Shown here piece by piece: positions 8,870 through 19,023 of a DNA stretch of 64,000 nt. A program made the position numbers and the translations under genes. Origin of the DNA: DASQDN01 sp963825845 (lineage in GTDB: Bacteria > Acidobacteriota > Terriglobia > Bryobacterales > Bryobacteraceae). Where the stretch lies: positions 114,330 to 178,329 of the forward strand of contig CAWGVL010000089.1 in assembly GCA_963825845.1 (NCBI GenBank), in the 5' to 3' direction. Below the pieces are notes generated by a model, which was given only the letters and a program-made list of their open reading frames with translations, ran no database searches and had not been told where the DNA came from. Each line of letters opens with the position of its first letter. Position 1 is the first letter of the stretch.

Positions 8870-10300
8870 ATGTATCTGCTGACAGGAGCAACCGGATACG
8901 TGGGAGGGCGTCTACAGCGTCGCCTCGAACGGGAGCATCTATCTGTCAGATGCTTATGCCGAGATCCTGAGGCGCTGCGCTGGCGCATGGCCGCCGGAAC
9001 TGAAGCGGTGAAAGGAGATCTACTCGAACCGGAGTCCTTGGGCAGGGCATTCGCAGACGTGGACACCGCGTTCTACCTGGTGCATTCGATGCATGCTGGC
9101 CCCAAGTTCGAAGCTCAGGATCGGCACGCAGCCGCGAATTTTGCTCGCGCGGCCAGGGAAGCCGGCGTACAGCGCATCGTTTATCTCGGCGGCTTGGCCA
9201 ACGGTGACGACCTATCGCCTCACATGCGCAGCCGTGCCGACACCGGGAACGTTCTCCGTTCCAGCGGCATTCCCGTCACCGAATTCCGGGCGTCAATCGT
9301 AATCGGATCCGGGAGTGCCTCATTCGAGATGATTCGCGCTCTCGTCGAGCGGCTTCCTGTAATGATTACTCCGCGATGGGTCAGCACCGCTGCACAGCCT
9401 ATCGCGATTGAAGATGTTATCGAGTATCTCGCGGCCGCTCCCAAGCTATCGGTGCGAGGCAGTGTCACCATCGAAATCGGGGGCGCCGACGTCACCTCGT
9501 ATATCGGGATCATGCGCGAATTTGCCAGACAACGTAAACTGAGGCGCTGGATCGTGCGCGTTCCTTTTCTCAGCCTGTCTTTATCGAGCCGTTGGCTAAC
9601 ATTGATTACACCTGTGTATGCCTCTATCGGGCGTTACCTCATCGAAAGCGTCCGCAACCCGAGTGTCGTTCGAAGCCCTGAAGCGAGGCAGATGTTTGAC
9701 ATCCGTCCGATGGGAATCACCCGGGCGATTGAGCGAGCTCTGGCCAACGAGGACTGCCCCGCAGCGGAAAGCCGTTGGTGCGACTCGCGGGCGCACGCTG
9801 GAGGCTGGCGAATCGGCCCTGAGCCTGGTCGTGATCTGCTGACCAACGAACAAATGGTCCGAGTGCCGCTGCCCGCGGATCAGGCATTTGCGCCTATCAG
9901 GCGGATCGGAGGACGGACTGGTTGGTACTTCGGCAACCTGTTGTGGAGGATTCGAGGACTTATAGACCTGATGATGGGAGGCGTCGGTATGCGCCGCGGC
10001 CGGCGCGACCCCGAAACCCCGCAACCCGGAAGCACGTTGGATTTCTGGCGCGTGGAGGCTTATGAGCCTGACCGTCGGCTGCGGCTGTTTGCGGAAATGC
10101 GAGTACCCGGGCGTGCATGGCTTGAGTTCCGCGCCGAACCCGACGGCTCGTCGACGGTGTTAAAGCAGATCGCGCAATTCGAGCCGAGTGGGTTCGCAGG
10201 GCTCCTGTACTGGTATTTGCTGTGGCCCGCGCATGAACTGATGTTTCGCGAGATGCTGCGCCACATTGCCGCCGCAGCGGCACACAAAGTCCGGAAGTGA
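8870..10300 (+). CDS. NAD(P)-binding SDR protein with DUF2867-like C-terminus
   Basis: The first 220 residues are an extended-SDR Rossmann domain: TGATGYVGGRL binds the dinucleotide, and the NmrA-like pattern VKGDLLEPESL and AFYLVHSM follows. The last 200 residues (FGNLLWRIRGLIDLMMGG, then LDFWRVEAYEPDRRLRLF) match the SRPBCC/DUF2867 tail seen in the YlxA-like two-domain family. It is 476 residues, full length. Substrate is unknown. The lack of a signal peptide puts it in the cytoplasm. Confidence 0.8.
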   Translation: MYLLTGATGYVGGRLQRRLEREHLSVRCLCRDPEALRWRMAAGTEAVKGDLLEPESLGRAFADVDTAFYLVHSMHAGPKFEAQDRHAAANFARAAREAGVQRIVYLGGLANGDDLSPHMRSRADTGNVLRSSGIPVTEFRASIVIGSGSASFEMIRALVERLPVMITPRWVSTAAQPIAIEDVIEYLAAAPKLSVRGSVTIEIGGADVTSYIGIMREFARQRKLRRWIVRVPFLSLSLSSRWLTLITPVYASIGRYLIESVRNPSVVRSPEARQMFDIRPMGITRAIERALANEDCPAAESRWCDSRAHAGGWRIGPEPGRDLLTNEQMVRVPLPADQAFAPIRRIGGRTGWYFGNLLWRIRGLIDLMMGGVGMRRGRRDPETPQPGSTLDFWRVEAYEPDRRLRLFAEMRVPGRAWLEFRAEPDGSSTVLKQIAQFEPSGFAGLLYWYLLWPAHELMFREMLRHIAAAAAHKVRK

Positions 10301-10633
10301 ACTGTGAATAGCTTAAACTCGATCTGTTGGACACCAACAATTGGACTTGATTCGTCAGACTTTCCTCGCATTAGGACATCGGGAATGGGGTTTGTTGCAT
10401 CTACGGCTAAGGTGCTCGACACATGGGCGGGAAAAGAATGATCGCTTTTGATACCACAACCCGGGGGGCGGAACCGCCTTATCCGTTCTGCCGGTGCGGG
10501 CGTGTGTTCTGCGCAACGCTTTGCGCGGCGTGTGGAATCCTGTAGTCCATTTATCCGCAGTTGCGGACATCGCACATCCAGACCTCAAAAGCGACCAACA
10601 CAACTCGCTTCGCCCGTCGGCTGCCGGAAGCAT
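10301..10633. other. Intergenic stretch, nothing recognised
   Basis: About 330 bases between the SDR gene and the next secreted protein. No ORF on either strand looks like a protein. No hairpin with a T-run was seen. Confidence 0.5.
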
Positions 10634-11331
10634 ATGAACCTCTTGACTGAAAAGTTAATCCGAAACAGGATCAGAATGCTTCCATTCGCACCGAGTTTCG
10701 CGTTCCGCCGGCTGCTCGCTGCCGGATCTTTTTGCGGAGCCGTCCTGTCCGCTGGCCAGCAGCCCGGCCAACTCCCTCTGCTGCAGGGACACCGCAAGCC
10801 ATTCCGCAATCCTACAAGCGGATCACTGCTGAGGAAAGGTTTCGGTGGTTCGCCGTATCCACGGTCGGGCCTACGAGCCTGCTGCTCGCAGGACCGCTCA
10901 GTGCCGGCTGGGGAACTCTGCGCGAGAGCCCGGAAGAGTATGGTCCAACCTGGAAGGGCTTCGGACAGCGTTATGGTATGCGGCTCACGGGTATAGCGAC
11001 AAGCAACGCAATCGAGGCATTGAGCGGCGCAGCGCTCGGGGAGGATCCCAGATACATTCCTGCGCCTGCCGGAAGCTCGTTCGGCCGCCGGACCCGCCAC
11101 GTCCTCATTTCAACCTTCGTCGCATATCGCCCGGAGGATCAAGAAGACTTTCGTACTCGCGTAGCAGGCAACGTTGGCAGTAATTTTAGTTCCAATAGCT
11201 GGCGCGTCGAAAGCGAGCGTTCCGCGAGCGATGCATCCCTCCGATGTGTCTGGGGGCTGGGAAGCCGCATGAGCAGCTTTGCTTTTTCGGAGTTCTGGCC
11301 GGGTCTGGCCCGGAGACTACTCCGCGGCTAG
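10634..11331 (+). CDS. Secreted hypothetical protein, one frameshift
   Basis: About 230 residues. The start (MNLLTEKL at 10634, or MLPFAPSF further in) gives a signal peptide in one frame up to QQPGQLP. The body continues in another frame from SAAGTPQAIPQSYKRITAEE near 10785. The body has a conserved-looking C-terminal pattern: AGNVGSNFSSNSW then LGSRMSSFAFSEFWPGLARRL. I recall similar exported proteins in other Acidobacteria genomes but no function. It is probably one intact gene with a single-base sequencing error. Confidence 0.55.
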
Positions 11332-11730
11332 CGGCCCACCGCACGCGGTCGTGCTGCCTGAACCGGATCGAAAATGCGCTCGATCTGTTAACGCAATATG
11401 ACCAGGCCATGCCGGGCCAATCTGCCGTCTCGGGATCGAATGTTTACGCTCAATCATCCCACTGCAAAGCAGTCAAACAGCGGGCCAAACCGGGTGCCTG
11501 GCGGTGAATAAAAGGCCGTACAGAATCTGAACAGGATTTGTACTGTACATCGGATCCGGCGCATTTCTGGTACATCTCGCATCGGTGCGGCCGGCCGCCG
11601 TCGGGCGCCATCGTCGTTTGTACTGTTTGGCCTTTTCTGCTCAGGAATCGGGCACGTGACGCCTACGGGCACGAACCCAGAGCGCGCTTTCTGAACATCG
11701 AACTGATACAGGGGTTTTAGGAAGCTAGCG
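11332..11730. other. Intergenic stretch, nothing recognised
   Basis: About 400 bases between convergent genes. It holds several GTAC-containing short words (near 11520-11625) but no convincing repeat, terminator or coding frame. Confidence 0.5.
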
Positions 11731-11916
11731 CTACAGGCCGCGTTTTCGCAGGTCAGCCCTCACCTTGAGCAGATACCCAATCGCCACGATCGCGAAGAGC
11801 GGCTGGGCGATGAACGTGAAGAGCGCCATGGCATAGGGACCTGGCACGAGAATGAACGCCTGCGTCAGCGCGAAGGCCACGATGGCGCACAACGCCTCCC
11901 ACCGCAGCAGCCTCAT
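11731..11916 (-). CDS. Small two-TM membrane protein downstream of NapC
   Basis: A 61-residue protein with two hydrophobic helices (LCAIVAFALTQAFILV and MALFTFIAQPLFAIVAIGYL) and a positively charged C-terminus (KVRADLRKRGL). Its ATG overlaps the cytochrome stop as ATGA, so it is translationally coupled. A role in the same membrane complex is an inference from this coupling. No family recognised. Confidence 0.65.
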   Translation of the reverse strand: MRLLRWEALCAIVAFALTQAFILVPGPYAMALFTFIAQPLFAIVAIGYLLKVRADLRKRGL

Positions 11917-12473
11917 TTCATCCTCTCCATCAGGCGGGGGTAGTCGCTCGAGCCGGGCGTTCGCTGCGCTGCCGTCGGGTGCGCGTCGCCGTGGCACTCG
12001 AGACACATCATTTGGTTCGCGGCGAGTTCCTTGTGCGCCGTAACGTGCGACGGGACCGCCACCCATATGGGCGTGCCCTCATGACAGTGCAGACAGTTAT
12101 TGTTGTCGAACTTGACGCGAGCCACGATCGGTTCGTGATACGTGCGCGTCGTGTAGCGCGCCAGATGCCGGAACCCGGTCATCTTGGCCTCGAGGTCTCC
12201 GCCGAGACCGTAGTCACTGTGACAGTGGTAGCACTGATTCTCGGCAATCCATTTGTTCTTGTAATGGCGCGCCGCCAGTGTTTCGCTGCCGGGATCGTGC
12301 ATGTCGTTTACCATCGGCAGCATCACGTGACAGCTCGCGCAGGCGCGGACCTCGTGTACGCCTTCGAACGTGTGGTAGTTCGCGAGGAAGACGGCACCCA
12401 CCGGCAGGATGATCAACGCCATCAGCGCGACGAGTCGGGCGAAGACGAGCGCGGGCACGCGCGCGATGCCCAT
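11913..12473 (-). CDS. NapC/NirT-type tetraheme cytochrome c
   Basis: A 186-residue membrane-anchored quinol-oxidising electron carrier. One N-terminal helix (LVALMALIILPVGAVFLAN) is followed by four CxxCH heme sites: CASCH, CYHCH, CLHCH and CLECH, the pattern of the NapC/NirT/NrfH family. A Met/His-rich region after the first heme (DMHDPGSETLAARHY) fits the unusual heme ligation site. A catalytic partner such as NrfA or NapA is not in this window. It would pass electrons from quinol to a periplasmic reductase encoded elsewhere. Confidence 0.85.
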   Translation of the reverse strand: MGIARVPALVFARLVALMALIILPVGAVFLANYHTFEGVHEVRACASCHVMLPMVNDMHDPGSETLAARHYKNKWIAENQCYHCHSDYGLGGDLEAKMTGFRHLARYTTRTYHEPIVARVKFDNNNCLHCHEGTPIWVAVPSHVTAHKELAANQMMCLECHGDAHPTAAQRTPGSSDYPRLMERMK

Positions 12474-12474
12474 G

Positions 12475-12775
12475 TTGACGTCCTTCCGCGCGGCTCCGAC
12501 CGTCGTCGAAGCGTGTCCGAGCCGTGCGGATGCACAGGATAACGCCCAGCACGCAGACCAGCGTTCCCAACACCATCACCACTTGCAGGTAGGTGACGTT
12601 CAAGCCGCCACCGACGGTTTGACTGTTTGTTGACGAGGAACTCAAGGCCGCCCCAGGTCAGCGCGCCAGCGCCGACCGCGGCCGCAACACCGCCGACAGT
12701 GAGGAGCACCTCGCGACGATTGATGCCCGAAGTGGCCTTTGCGTCGCGATCCTGACGGCCATCGTCCGCACTCAT
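12475..12775 (-). CDS. Small membrane protein upstream of NapC, frameshifted
   Basis: From the ATG at 12775 the frame reads a Tat-like INRREVLLTVGG followed by a hydrophobic helix (VAAAVGAGALTWGGLEFLV). After about residue 53 the sense passes to another frame with a second helix (NVTYLQVVMVLGTLVCVLGV). Joined, this gives a roughly 100-residue two-helix protein ending just before the NapC start. A truncated Rieske-type protein was considered but no 2Fe-2S motif is present. The exact end is uncertain. Confidence 0.4.
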
Positions 12776-13071
12776 GGCGTTCCTCCCCTACCACCTACAC
12801 GATTCTGGCGATGCCCTTCATCAGCGGAAGGCCAGCGCCGAGTCAAGCGTTAAGATGCTCGTTCGGATCGTCAGGCCGTAAAAGTTCTTCGAGAAGTCTG
12901 CCGAATCCTGTTTATGCTTTCCGCTCACGAGTCAAGTAGGTCAAAACCTTGCGAACATTCGGCCCGATGTGTGGCGTTACCGGAAGGTACATCCCGATTT
13001 GATATCTGACAGTGGCGAGTTCATCCGACACGCGAATGGTCAAGATCAACTCTCGACTATTTCAAGTGAAA

Positions 13072-14433
13072 CTACTCCATCGATATCGGAAACAACGTTC
13101 CGCGGCCCAACAGCCATTGAGGATCCATACGCCGTTTCACTGACATCATCGCCTCAATATGCTCCCGCGAATACTGCAGCGTCAGCAGATGAGCCTTCTG
13201 CTTCCCGAGCCCATGCTCGGCAGAAATCGTCCCGCCCATCGCGACTACTTCTTTCGCCAGATCCATCAGCACTGCGGTCGCAGTTTCCGCCTGTTTCGCC
13301 GTTTCAGGCAGCACATTGATATGTACATGAGCATCCCCGATATGCCCGAAGCACATGTACGAGCCGATATCGGCAGCGTCCAGCCGCTCGTGATACAACC
13401 GGAGCACATCGCGATTTCGGTTGAGCGGCACAGCATAGTCCGTGCCGATCTGCTTAAAGCCCCGCTTACGTACGGTATCGATCACCACCTCGGGAAGCGT
13501 GTGCCGAAATTTCCGGAATCGCTCACGATCTTGGGCGCTCATCGCGAACCACGAAGCGTCGACCAGCGCGGAAGCCGTCGTCAACCTCTGTTCCCATTCC
13601 TCCAGGTCGGCCTCGCCTTCGGACTCGATCAGCAGCGCAGCTTGCGCCTCTTGCGGGATCTCCGGAAAACGCGACCTGATGATGTCGAGCGCCTTCCGGT
13701 CTACGTACTCGAGCATACGAAGATTAGGAACCGGCCGCCACGCTTCCACGGCATCGATTGCGTCATCGTCGGTTCGGAAGAAGATAATCGCGGTGAACAG
13801 GTCTTCGCGAAGCGGCAGCAGCGCAAGCTCAGCTTCCAACACCACTCCGAGCGTCCCCTCGGATCCGCAGAACAAATCGATCCAATCCATGCCCGGCCGC
13901 AGCGGATAGCCTGCGGTGTATTTAGTCACGTTCGGGATCGGAATAGCCGGAACAGGGAAGTCGATCTTGTCGCCCCGGCGATAGTCCACCACGCGTCCAT
14001 CCATCAGCGCGACGCGAATGGCGTTCACATGCCGGCGCGTACTTCCGTACTTGAAGCTCCTGGATCCACTCGCATTCGTAGCAATCGTTCCGCCGACCGA
14101 CGAATTGATCTCGGTTGGATCGGGCGCATAGAACTGTCCGCTAGGTCTCGCGGCATCGCGAAGCTCGAGCAGCGAAACGGCCGCGCCGACACGAGCAAAC
14201 CCCTCGTGGATCTCCAACCGCCGAAACTTCTCGAGCGAGAGTACCCAGCCGCCTTCGGCAACCCTGCCGCCCGTCAACCCATATCCTGCGCCGGCAACTG
14301 TAACGGGCGTGTTGCTTTCCGAAGCTGCTTTCACAATCTCCACGACCTCGCGCTCGTCGGCCGGGAGAAGGATCTTGTCAGCCCAGCCCGAGTATCCTGA
14401 AGCATCAATGCAGTAAGCCGAAACCTCGCTCAT
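13072..14433 (-). CDS. GlcD-type FAD-linked oxidase
   Basis: A 453-residue flavoenzyme oxidising an alpha-hydroxy acid such as glycolate or D-lactate. The N-terminal PCMH-type FAD domain shows VAGAGYGLTGG, PTEINSSVGGTIATNASG and LFCGSEGTLGVV. The C-terminal cap domain ends with ISAEHGLGKQK, the conserved FAD-oxidase C signature, and carries the metal-binding CFGHIGDAHVHINVLP. The ATG at 14433 (MSEVSAYC) is preferred to an upstream start that would overlap the space before nfo. It probably follows nfo in one transcript (53-base gap). Confidence 0.9.
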   Translation of the reverse strand: MSEVSAYCIDASGYSGWADKILLPADEREVVEIVKAASESNTPVTVAGAGYGLTGGRVAEGGWVLSLEKFRRLEIHEGFARVGAAVSLLELRDAARPSGQFYAPDPTEINSSVGGTIATNASGSRSFKYGSTRRHVNAIRVALMDGRVVDYRRGDKIDFPVPAIPIPNVTKYTAGYPLRPGMDWIDLFCGSEGTLGVVLEAELALLPLREDLFTAIIFFRTDDDAIDAVEAWRPVPNLRMLEYVDRKALDIIRSRFPEIPQEAQAALLIESEGEADLEEWEQRLTTASALVDASWFAMSAQDRERFRKFRHTLPEVVIDTVRKRGFKQIGTDYAVPLNRNRDVLRLYHERLDAADIGSYMCFGHIGDAHVHINVLPETAKQAETATAVLMDLAKEVVAMGGTISAEHGLGKQKAHLLTLQYSREHIEAMMSVKRRMDPQWLLGRGTLFPISME

Positions 14434-14486
14434 AGCCTTTTCATTATCTCCGCATGTGGGGCAATCTTCAGCACGTCCGAGAGGCG

Positions 14487-15356
14487 TCAGCCTCGTTTCC
14501 TGCCTTGCGAACAAAGCGACTTCAAGGCGTTCACGTTCTTCTTATCATCGCCGGGATTGTCCACTGGCGTCTCCAATATGAAGGCCTTCTTCTTCAGCTT
14601 CGGATGGTTCAGAATTCCGCGAAATCCTTCGAGACCGATCTGACCTTCGCCAATATTCGCATGCCGGTCGAGACGGGAAGCCAAGGCGCCCTTTGAGTCA
14701 TTCGTATGAATGACGCGGACGTACTCCAGCCCAAGTACCGATTCGATCTCCTCCACGGTATGCTTCAAACCTGCGGGTGTACTCACGTTATACCGCCCTG
14801 AGGCGAAGCAGTGGCAAGTATCCAGACAGAACCCGATCTCGAAATCGATTCGTTGCTGAGTCAACTCACGCATCGCTCGCAACTCTTCAAACTTACTTCC
14901 AAGTTGAGCGCCGGACCCCACTGTATTCTCCAGCAGGATCTGCAAATGTCGGCTGCGGAGGCCTCGAGCCGCCTCTTCAATGCCTTCGATCACACCGCAA
15001 ATTCCTTCTTCAATCGTCTGGCCCTTATGATTGCCCGGATGCATCACAAGGTACTCCGCGCCTATCAAGATCGCGCGCTCGATTTCCCCGCGAAAGGCAG
15101 CAACGGAGGACGTACGGATCGCCGGCTCACGCGAAGCCAGGTTAATCAGATAACTGTCGTGGATTACTAGTGGCGTCAAGTCATACTTCTCACGAGCCGC
15201 GTTCAGCAACTTCACATCTGCAGGATCAGGTTTGCCTGCCCGCCATGTACGGGGACTCGATGAGAAGATTTGAAAACAATTGGCTCCGACTTCGTGCGCC
15301 TTCAGGGCCGCTCGTTCCAGCGACCCCGCCTTAGACGTGTGCAAACCGATGCGCAA
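14487..15356 (-). CDS. nfo: Endonuclease IV (deoxyribonuclease IV)
   Basis: A 289-residue TIM-barrel enzyme that cuts DNA 5' to abasic sites in base-excision repair. The zinc-site motifs are in order: VIHDSYLINLAS, LVMHPGNHKG, LLENTVGSG, GFCLDTCHCFASG, VIHTNDSKG with DRHANIGEGQIG, and a final FILETPVD. Length and motifs are complete, so this gene is intact. It starts a minus-strand pair with the glcD-type gene. Confidence 0.93.
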   Translation of the reverse strand: MRIGLHTSKAGSLERAALKAHEVGANCFQIFSSSPRTWRAGKPDPADVKLLNAAREKYDLTPLVIHDSYLINLASREPAIRTSSVAAFRGEIERAILIGAEYLVMHPGNHKGQTIEEGICGVIEGIEEAARGLRSRHLQILLENTVGSGAQLGSKFEELRAMRELTQQRIDFEIGFCLDTCHCFASGRYNVSTPAGLKHTVEEIESVLGLEYVRVIHTNDSKGALASRLDRHANIGEGQIGLEGFRGILNHPKLKKKAFILETPVDNPGDDKKNVNALKSLCSQGRKRG

Positions 15357-15622
15357 ACCGTTATGTTACTGCACGGCGAGAACTCGGGGCACTACTTGCC
15401 TGTCTCGAGGCGGAAGTAGGGAAGAGTTCGTCGCCGCCGCCGTCCGATCAGATGGGACAACTTCATTCGGAAGGGGGTCAAGTCCGGACGGATCGCTATC
15501 CTTACCTTTATCCACGGGACACGGAAAGGTTCCGGGTATCGCCGCCGAAGACATCAGGGGGCGAGCATCGTCACATGAACGCAAACGGCCGGATTCGTTC
15601 AGTAGAGCGCTGGCGCGGGAAG

Positions 15623-15643
15623 TGCGGGAGCATGACTCCCGCA
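15623..15643. terminator. Hairpin just after gpmI
   Basis: TGCGGGAG and CTCCCGCA form a perfect 8-bp stem around a 5-base loop, 5 bases beyond the gpmI stop. There is no T-run after it, so it is a possible terminator or mRNA 3' end stabiliser. Confidence 0.45.
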
Positions 15644-15647
15644 GACA

Positions 15648-17193
15648 CTATCCTAGGGTGGTGATCCGCAGATCGTGGCCCTTCATCTCTTTCGGTTGCT
15701 CGATGCCGAGCACGCCGAGGATCGTCGGTGAGATGTCCTGCAATGCTCCGTTCGGCCGCAACGGCGAGCGGTCCTCGCCGACATACAAGAATGGAACCGG
15801 ATTCGTCGTGTGATAGGTATGCGGGCCTTTGGTCACAGGGTCAATCATGGTCTCTGCATTGCCATGATCGGCGGTGATGATCCATGCGCCGCCCTTCTGC
15901 CGTAGCAACGTGTAGATACGGCCCAGACAAGTGTCCACGGTTTCAACGGCCTTAACCGTTGGCTCCATCTTGCCGGAGTGACCCACCATGTCGGCGTTGG
16001 CGAAGTTCATCACGATTACGTCGAACGAGTTCTGGTCTATCGCTTTCATCACAACGTCCGCGACACCATCGGCGCTCATCTCGGGCTTCAGGTCATAGGT
16101 TGCGACTTTCGGAGAAGGGACCATCTGTCGCTCTTCGCCGGGGAAGGGCTTCTCGGCTCCGCCGTTGAAGAAGTAGGTCACGTGCGCATACTTTTCGGTC
16201 TCCGCGACACGCAGATTCTTGAAGTTCGCCTGCGCCATCACATTCGCGAGGATATTGTTCGGATGCTCCGGCGGCAGCACATACGGCAAGGCAAAGCTCT
16301 TGTCGTACTGCGTCATCATCACGTAGATCAGGTTCTTCGGAACGAGTGAACGGGACGGCTGCTCGAGAATCGGATCCATCAGCGCCATCGTGATCTCACG
16401 CGCGCGATCGGCACGATAGTTGTAGTTGATGCAGACGTCACCTTCGCGAATCAGGCCGACAGGTTCGTTGCGTTCGTCGACAATGACGATCGGCTCAATG
16501 AACTCATCGGTGACTCCGCGCTCGTAAGACCTGCGAACGGCTTCAACCGGATCGGTGGCCTTCTCGCCTTCACCTCGTACCATCGCATTGAATGCGCGTT
16601 CTATCCGTTCCCATCGCTTGTCACGATCCATGGCGTAGTATCGGCCCGACGACAGTTGCGATCTTGCCGATGCCGTACTCCGACATCTTGCGCTGGAGTT
16701 CTTCGATGAATCCTGCGCCGCTCTCGGGCGGCGTGTCACGCCCGTCCGTAAAGCAGTGGACGAACACTTCACTCACACCCTGTTCCTTCGCCATTCGAGC
16801 AGCGCATACAGGTGGGTATTCTGCGAATGGACACCGCCGTTAGAGAGCAGTCCGAACAGATGCAAATGGCTGCCTGCGGGCGCGCTTCATCGCGTCCACC
16901 AGCAGCGGATGCGAGAAGAACTCGCCCGACGAGATCATCATGTCGATCCGTGTGACGTCCATGTAAACCACCCGGCCGGCGCCGATGTTCAAATGGCCGA
17001 CTTCGCTGTTGCCCATCTGGCCCTCCGGCAGTCCGACATACGGGCCCGAAGTATGGACCAGAGTGTTCGGGTACTCACGAAGCAGTCGATCATAGACGGG
17101 CTTTCTTGCGGCGGCGATTGCGTTGCCTTCGACGAGCTGGGGAAAAGCCCCAGCCATCAAGGATCGTCAATACCAGCGGACGGGCTTCGCCAT
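15648..17193 (-). CDS. gpmI: Cofactor-independent phosphoglycerate mutase, frameshifted
   Basis: Interconverts 3- and 2-phosphoglycerate with two manganese ions. Pieces in three frames join into a full-length protein: PLVLTILDGWGFSP (with the metal-binding DGWG), GQMGNSEVGHLNIGAGR (with the phospho-serine site), MNFANADMVGHSG and ITADHGNAETMIDP. Frame switches lie near 17184, 17140, 16860 and 16680. The first is explained if GGG at 17182-17184 (CCC in the gene) was four bases, giving MAKPRPLVL. The ATG at 17193 overlaps the enolase stop by one base. Confidence 0.85.
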
Positions 17194-18478
17194 TACTGCC
17201 TGAAGGCCTTTCTGCCTGCGAACTTCGCGCTTGCGCCGAGTTCTTCTTCGATCCGCAGCAACTGGTTGTATTTCGCGATGCGGTCGGTGCGGCTGGCCGA
17301 ACCGGTCTTGATCTGGCCGGCATTCGTCGCGACAGCCAGATCGGCGATGAATGCGTCTTCCGTCTCACCCGAGCGGTGCGAGGCGATGCACGTATAGCCC
17401 GCCTTGAAGGCCGTCGCCATGGCATCGAGCGTTTCCGTCAGCGTGCCGATCTGGTTCACCTTCACCAGAATCGAGTTGGCGACGCCGCGATCGATGCCCA
17501 TCACTAAGCCGCTCCGTGTTGGTGACAAACAGATCGTCGCCCACGAGCTGGATCTTCTTGCCGAGCGCGTCGGTAAGCATCTTCCAGCCGTCCCAGTCGT
17601 CTTCAGCCATGCCGTCTTCGATCGACACGATCGGGTACTGTCGCTGCCCAGTTCGACCAGAACTCGACCATTTGCTCGGACGTGCGCTCACTCTTGTCCG
17701 ATTTCTTGAAGACGTACTTCTTCTTGTCCTTGTCGTAGAACTCGCTGGCTGCAGGGTCAAGTGTAATGCCGATCTGCTCGCCTGGTTTGTAGCCGGCGAG
17801 CGTGATGGCTTCCATCACTACTTCGAGCGCTTCTTCGTTCGACTTCAGGTTCGGCGCAAAGCCGCCTTCGTCTCCGACGGCCGTCGAATAGCCGCGTTTC
17901 TTCAGCACGCCTTTCAGCGTGTGGAAGACTTCCGCGCCCATGCGCAGCGCTTCGCTGAAAGGTCGCGCGCCATACGGAGCGATCATGAACTCCTGAAGGT
18001 CAACGGAATTATCGGCGTGCGCGCCGCCATTCACGATGTTCATCATCGGCACGGGCAGCAGGTTGGCCTGCACGCCGCCGAGGTAGCGATACAGCGGCGT
18101 CTGCTGCGAGGCCGCTTCCGCGCGCGCCGTCGCCATTGAGACCGCGAGAATGGCGTTCGCGCCGATGCGGCCCTTGTTCGGTGTGCCGTCGATCTCGATC
18201 ATCTTGCGGTCGATTGCGCCCTGCTCGCTGGCATCCATGCCTTGCAATGCGGGGCCTAATTCGGACGTAATGTTCTCCGCCGCTTTACGCGTGCCCTTGC
18301 CGAGATACCGTCCCTTGTCGCCATCGCGCAACTCAACCGCTTCGTGCTCGCCCGTCGATGCGCCGGAAGGGACAGCGGCGCGTCCCATGCTGCCGTCAGC
18401 AAGGTAGACATCCGCCTCGACAGTAGGGTTGCCACGCGAGTCGAGTATCTCTCTACCAACTACCTTTACGATTTCCAT
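17193..18478 (-). CDS. eno: Enolase, frameshifted twice
   Basis: Converts 2-phosphoglycerate to phosphoenolpyruvate. The start MEIVKVVGREILDSRGNPTV at 18478 is the standard enolase N-terminus. Catalytic and magnesium regions are visible: GGAHADNSVDLQEFMI, VGDEGGFAPNL, YPIVSIEDGMAEDDW, LVGDDLFVTN, KVNQIGTLTE and ASHRSGETEDAFIADL. Sense jumps frame near 17645 and again near 17505, where one extra base (AG in CTTAG on the coding strand) breaks TERL-VMGIDRG. A single essential gene broken twice argues for sequencing error. It is coupled to gpmI through TAATG. Confidence 0.92.
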
Positions 18479-18552
18479 TGGTATTGTCCCTTGAGTGGTT
18501 TTATGGTGAAATCCCAGTTTCGCACACGGTACTCGCTGATACGTTCGCTGGT

Positions 18553-19023
18553 TCACTCGGATTCCAGGCGCGCGGCCGTGGCGCGTCCAAGTTTCTTGAG
18601 TAATCGGATTGCGTGCTGACGCTCTACGGCAGTCAACTCCTCGCCAAGCCCGTCCAGCGCTGCCGCATGCTTTGCGAAGGCTGCCGAGATCAACCTTCGA
18701 CCATGTTCCGTCAGATGTACGATCCTGGCGCGGCGATCGGTTTCAGCGCCCCTGCGCTCGACAAGTCCTCGACTTTTCAGACGGTCGATGGCAGTGGTCA
18801 TCGATCCGCTGGTTAACGCCACCTTATTGCCGATGTCGTTCACTGCCAATGGCCCCTTGTTCAACAGCGCCTCCAGAATTGCAAAATCGGTCAGCGTCAG
18901 GCTGAGTTTGTCAATGTCGTGGACAGCGAACTCGCGTACAGCGGAGTATGTCTTCCAAAGAACCAACCAGAGATGCAAGCCGCTTGAATCTCGCGTCTGA
19001 ATTTTTGCTAACTGGCTCGGCAT
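18553..19023 (-). CDS. MarR-family transcriptional regulator
   Basis: About 156 residues from the ATG at 19023, though two earlier in-frame starts exist. The winged-helix core is DFAILEALLNKGPLAVNDIGNKVALTSGSMTTAIDRLKSRGLVER followed by the wing motif DRRARIVHLTEHGR, typical of MarR. It would bind DNA as a dimer and respond to a small ligand. It lies 75 bases upstream of eno on the same strand, so it may sit on the same transcript. Whether it controls glycolysis genes is unknown. Confidence 0.85.
   Translation of the reverse strand: MPSQLAKIQTRDSSGLHLWLVLWKTYSAVREFAVHDIDKLSLTLTDFAILEALLNKGPLAVNDIGNKVALTSGSMTTAIDRLKSRGLVERRGAETDRRARIVHLTEHGRRLISAAFAKHAAALDGLGEELTAVERQHAIRLLKKLGRATAARLESE

Noticed and set aside
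12422..12775. A Rieske iron-sulfur protein
   Set aside because: The RR-type leader suggested it, but no CxH or CxxH iron-sulfur motif follows in any frame before the NapC gene.
13159..14400. A long open frame (413 codons) on the plus strand
   Set aside because: It lies antisense to the GlcD-type oxidase, whose motifs are clear; its protein is rich in Arg, His and Pro and shows no domain. Similar antisense frames at 59062-59874, 40085-40867, 21393-22301 and 57484-58164 were dropped for the same reason.
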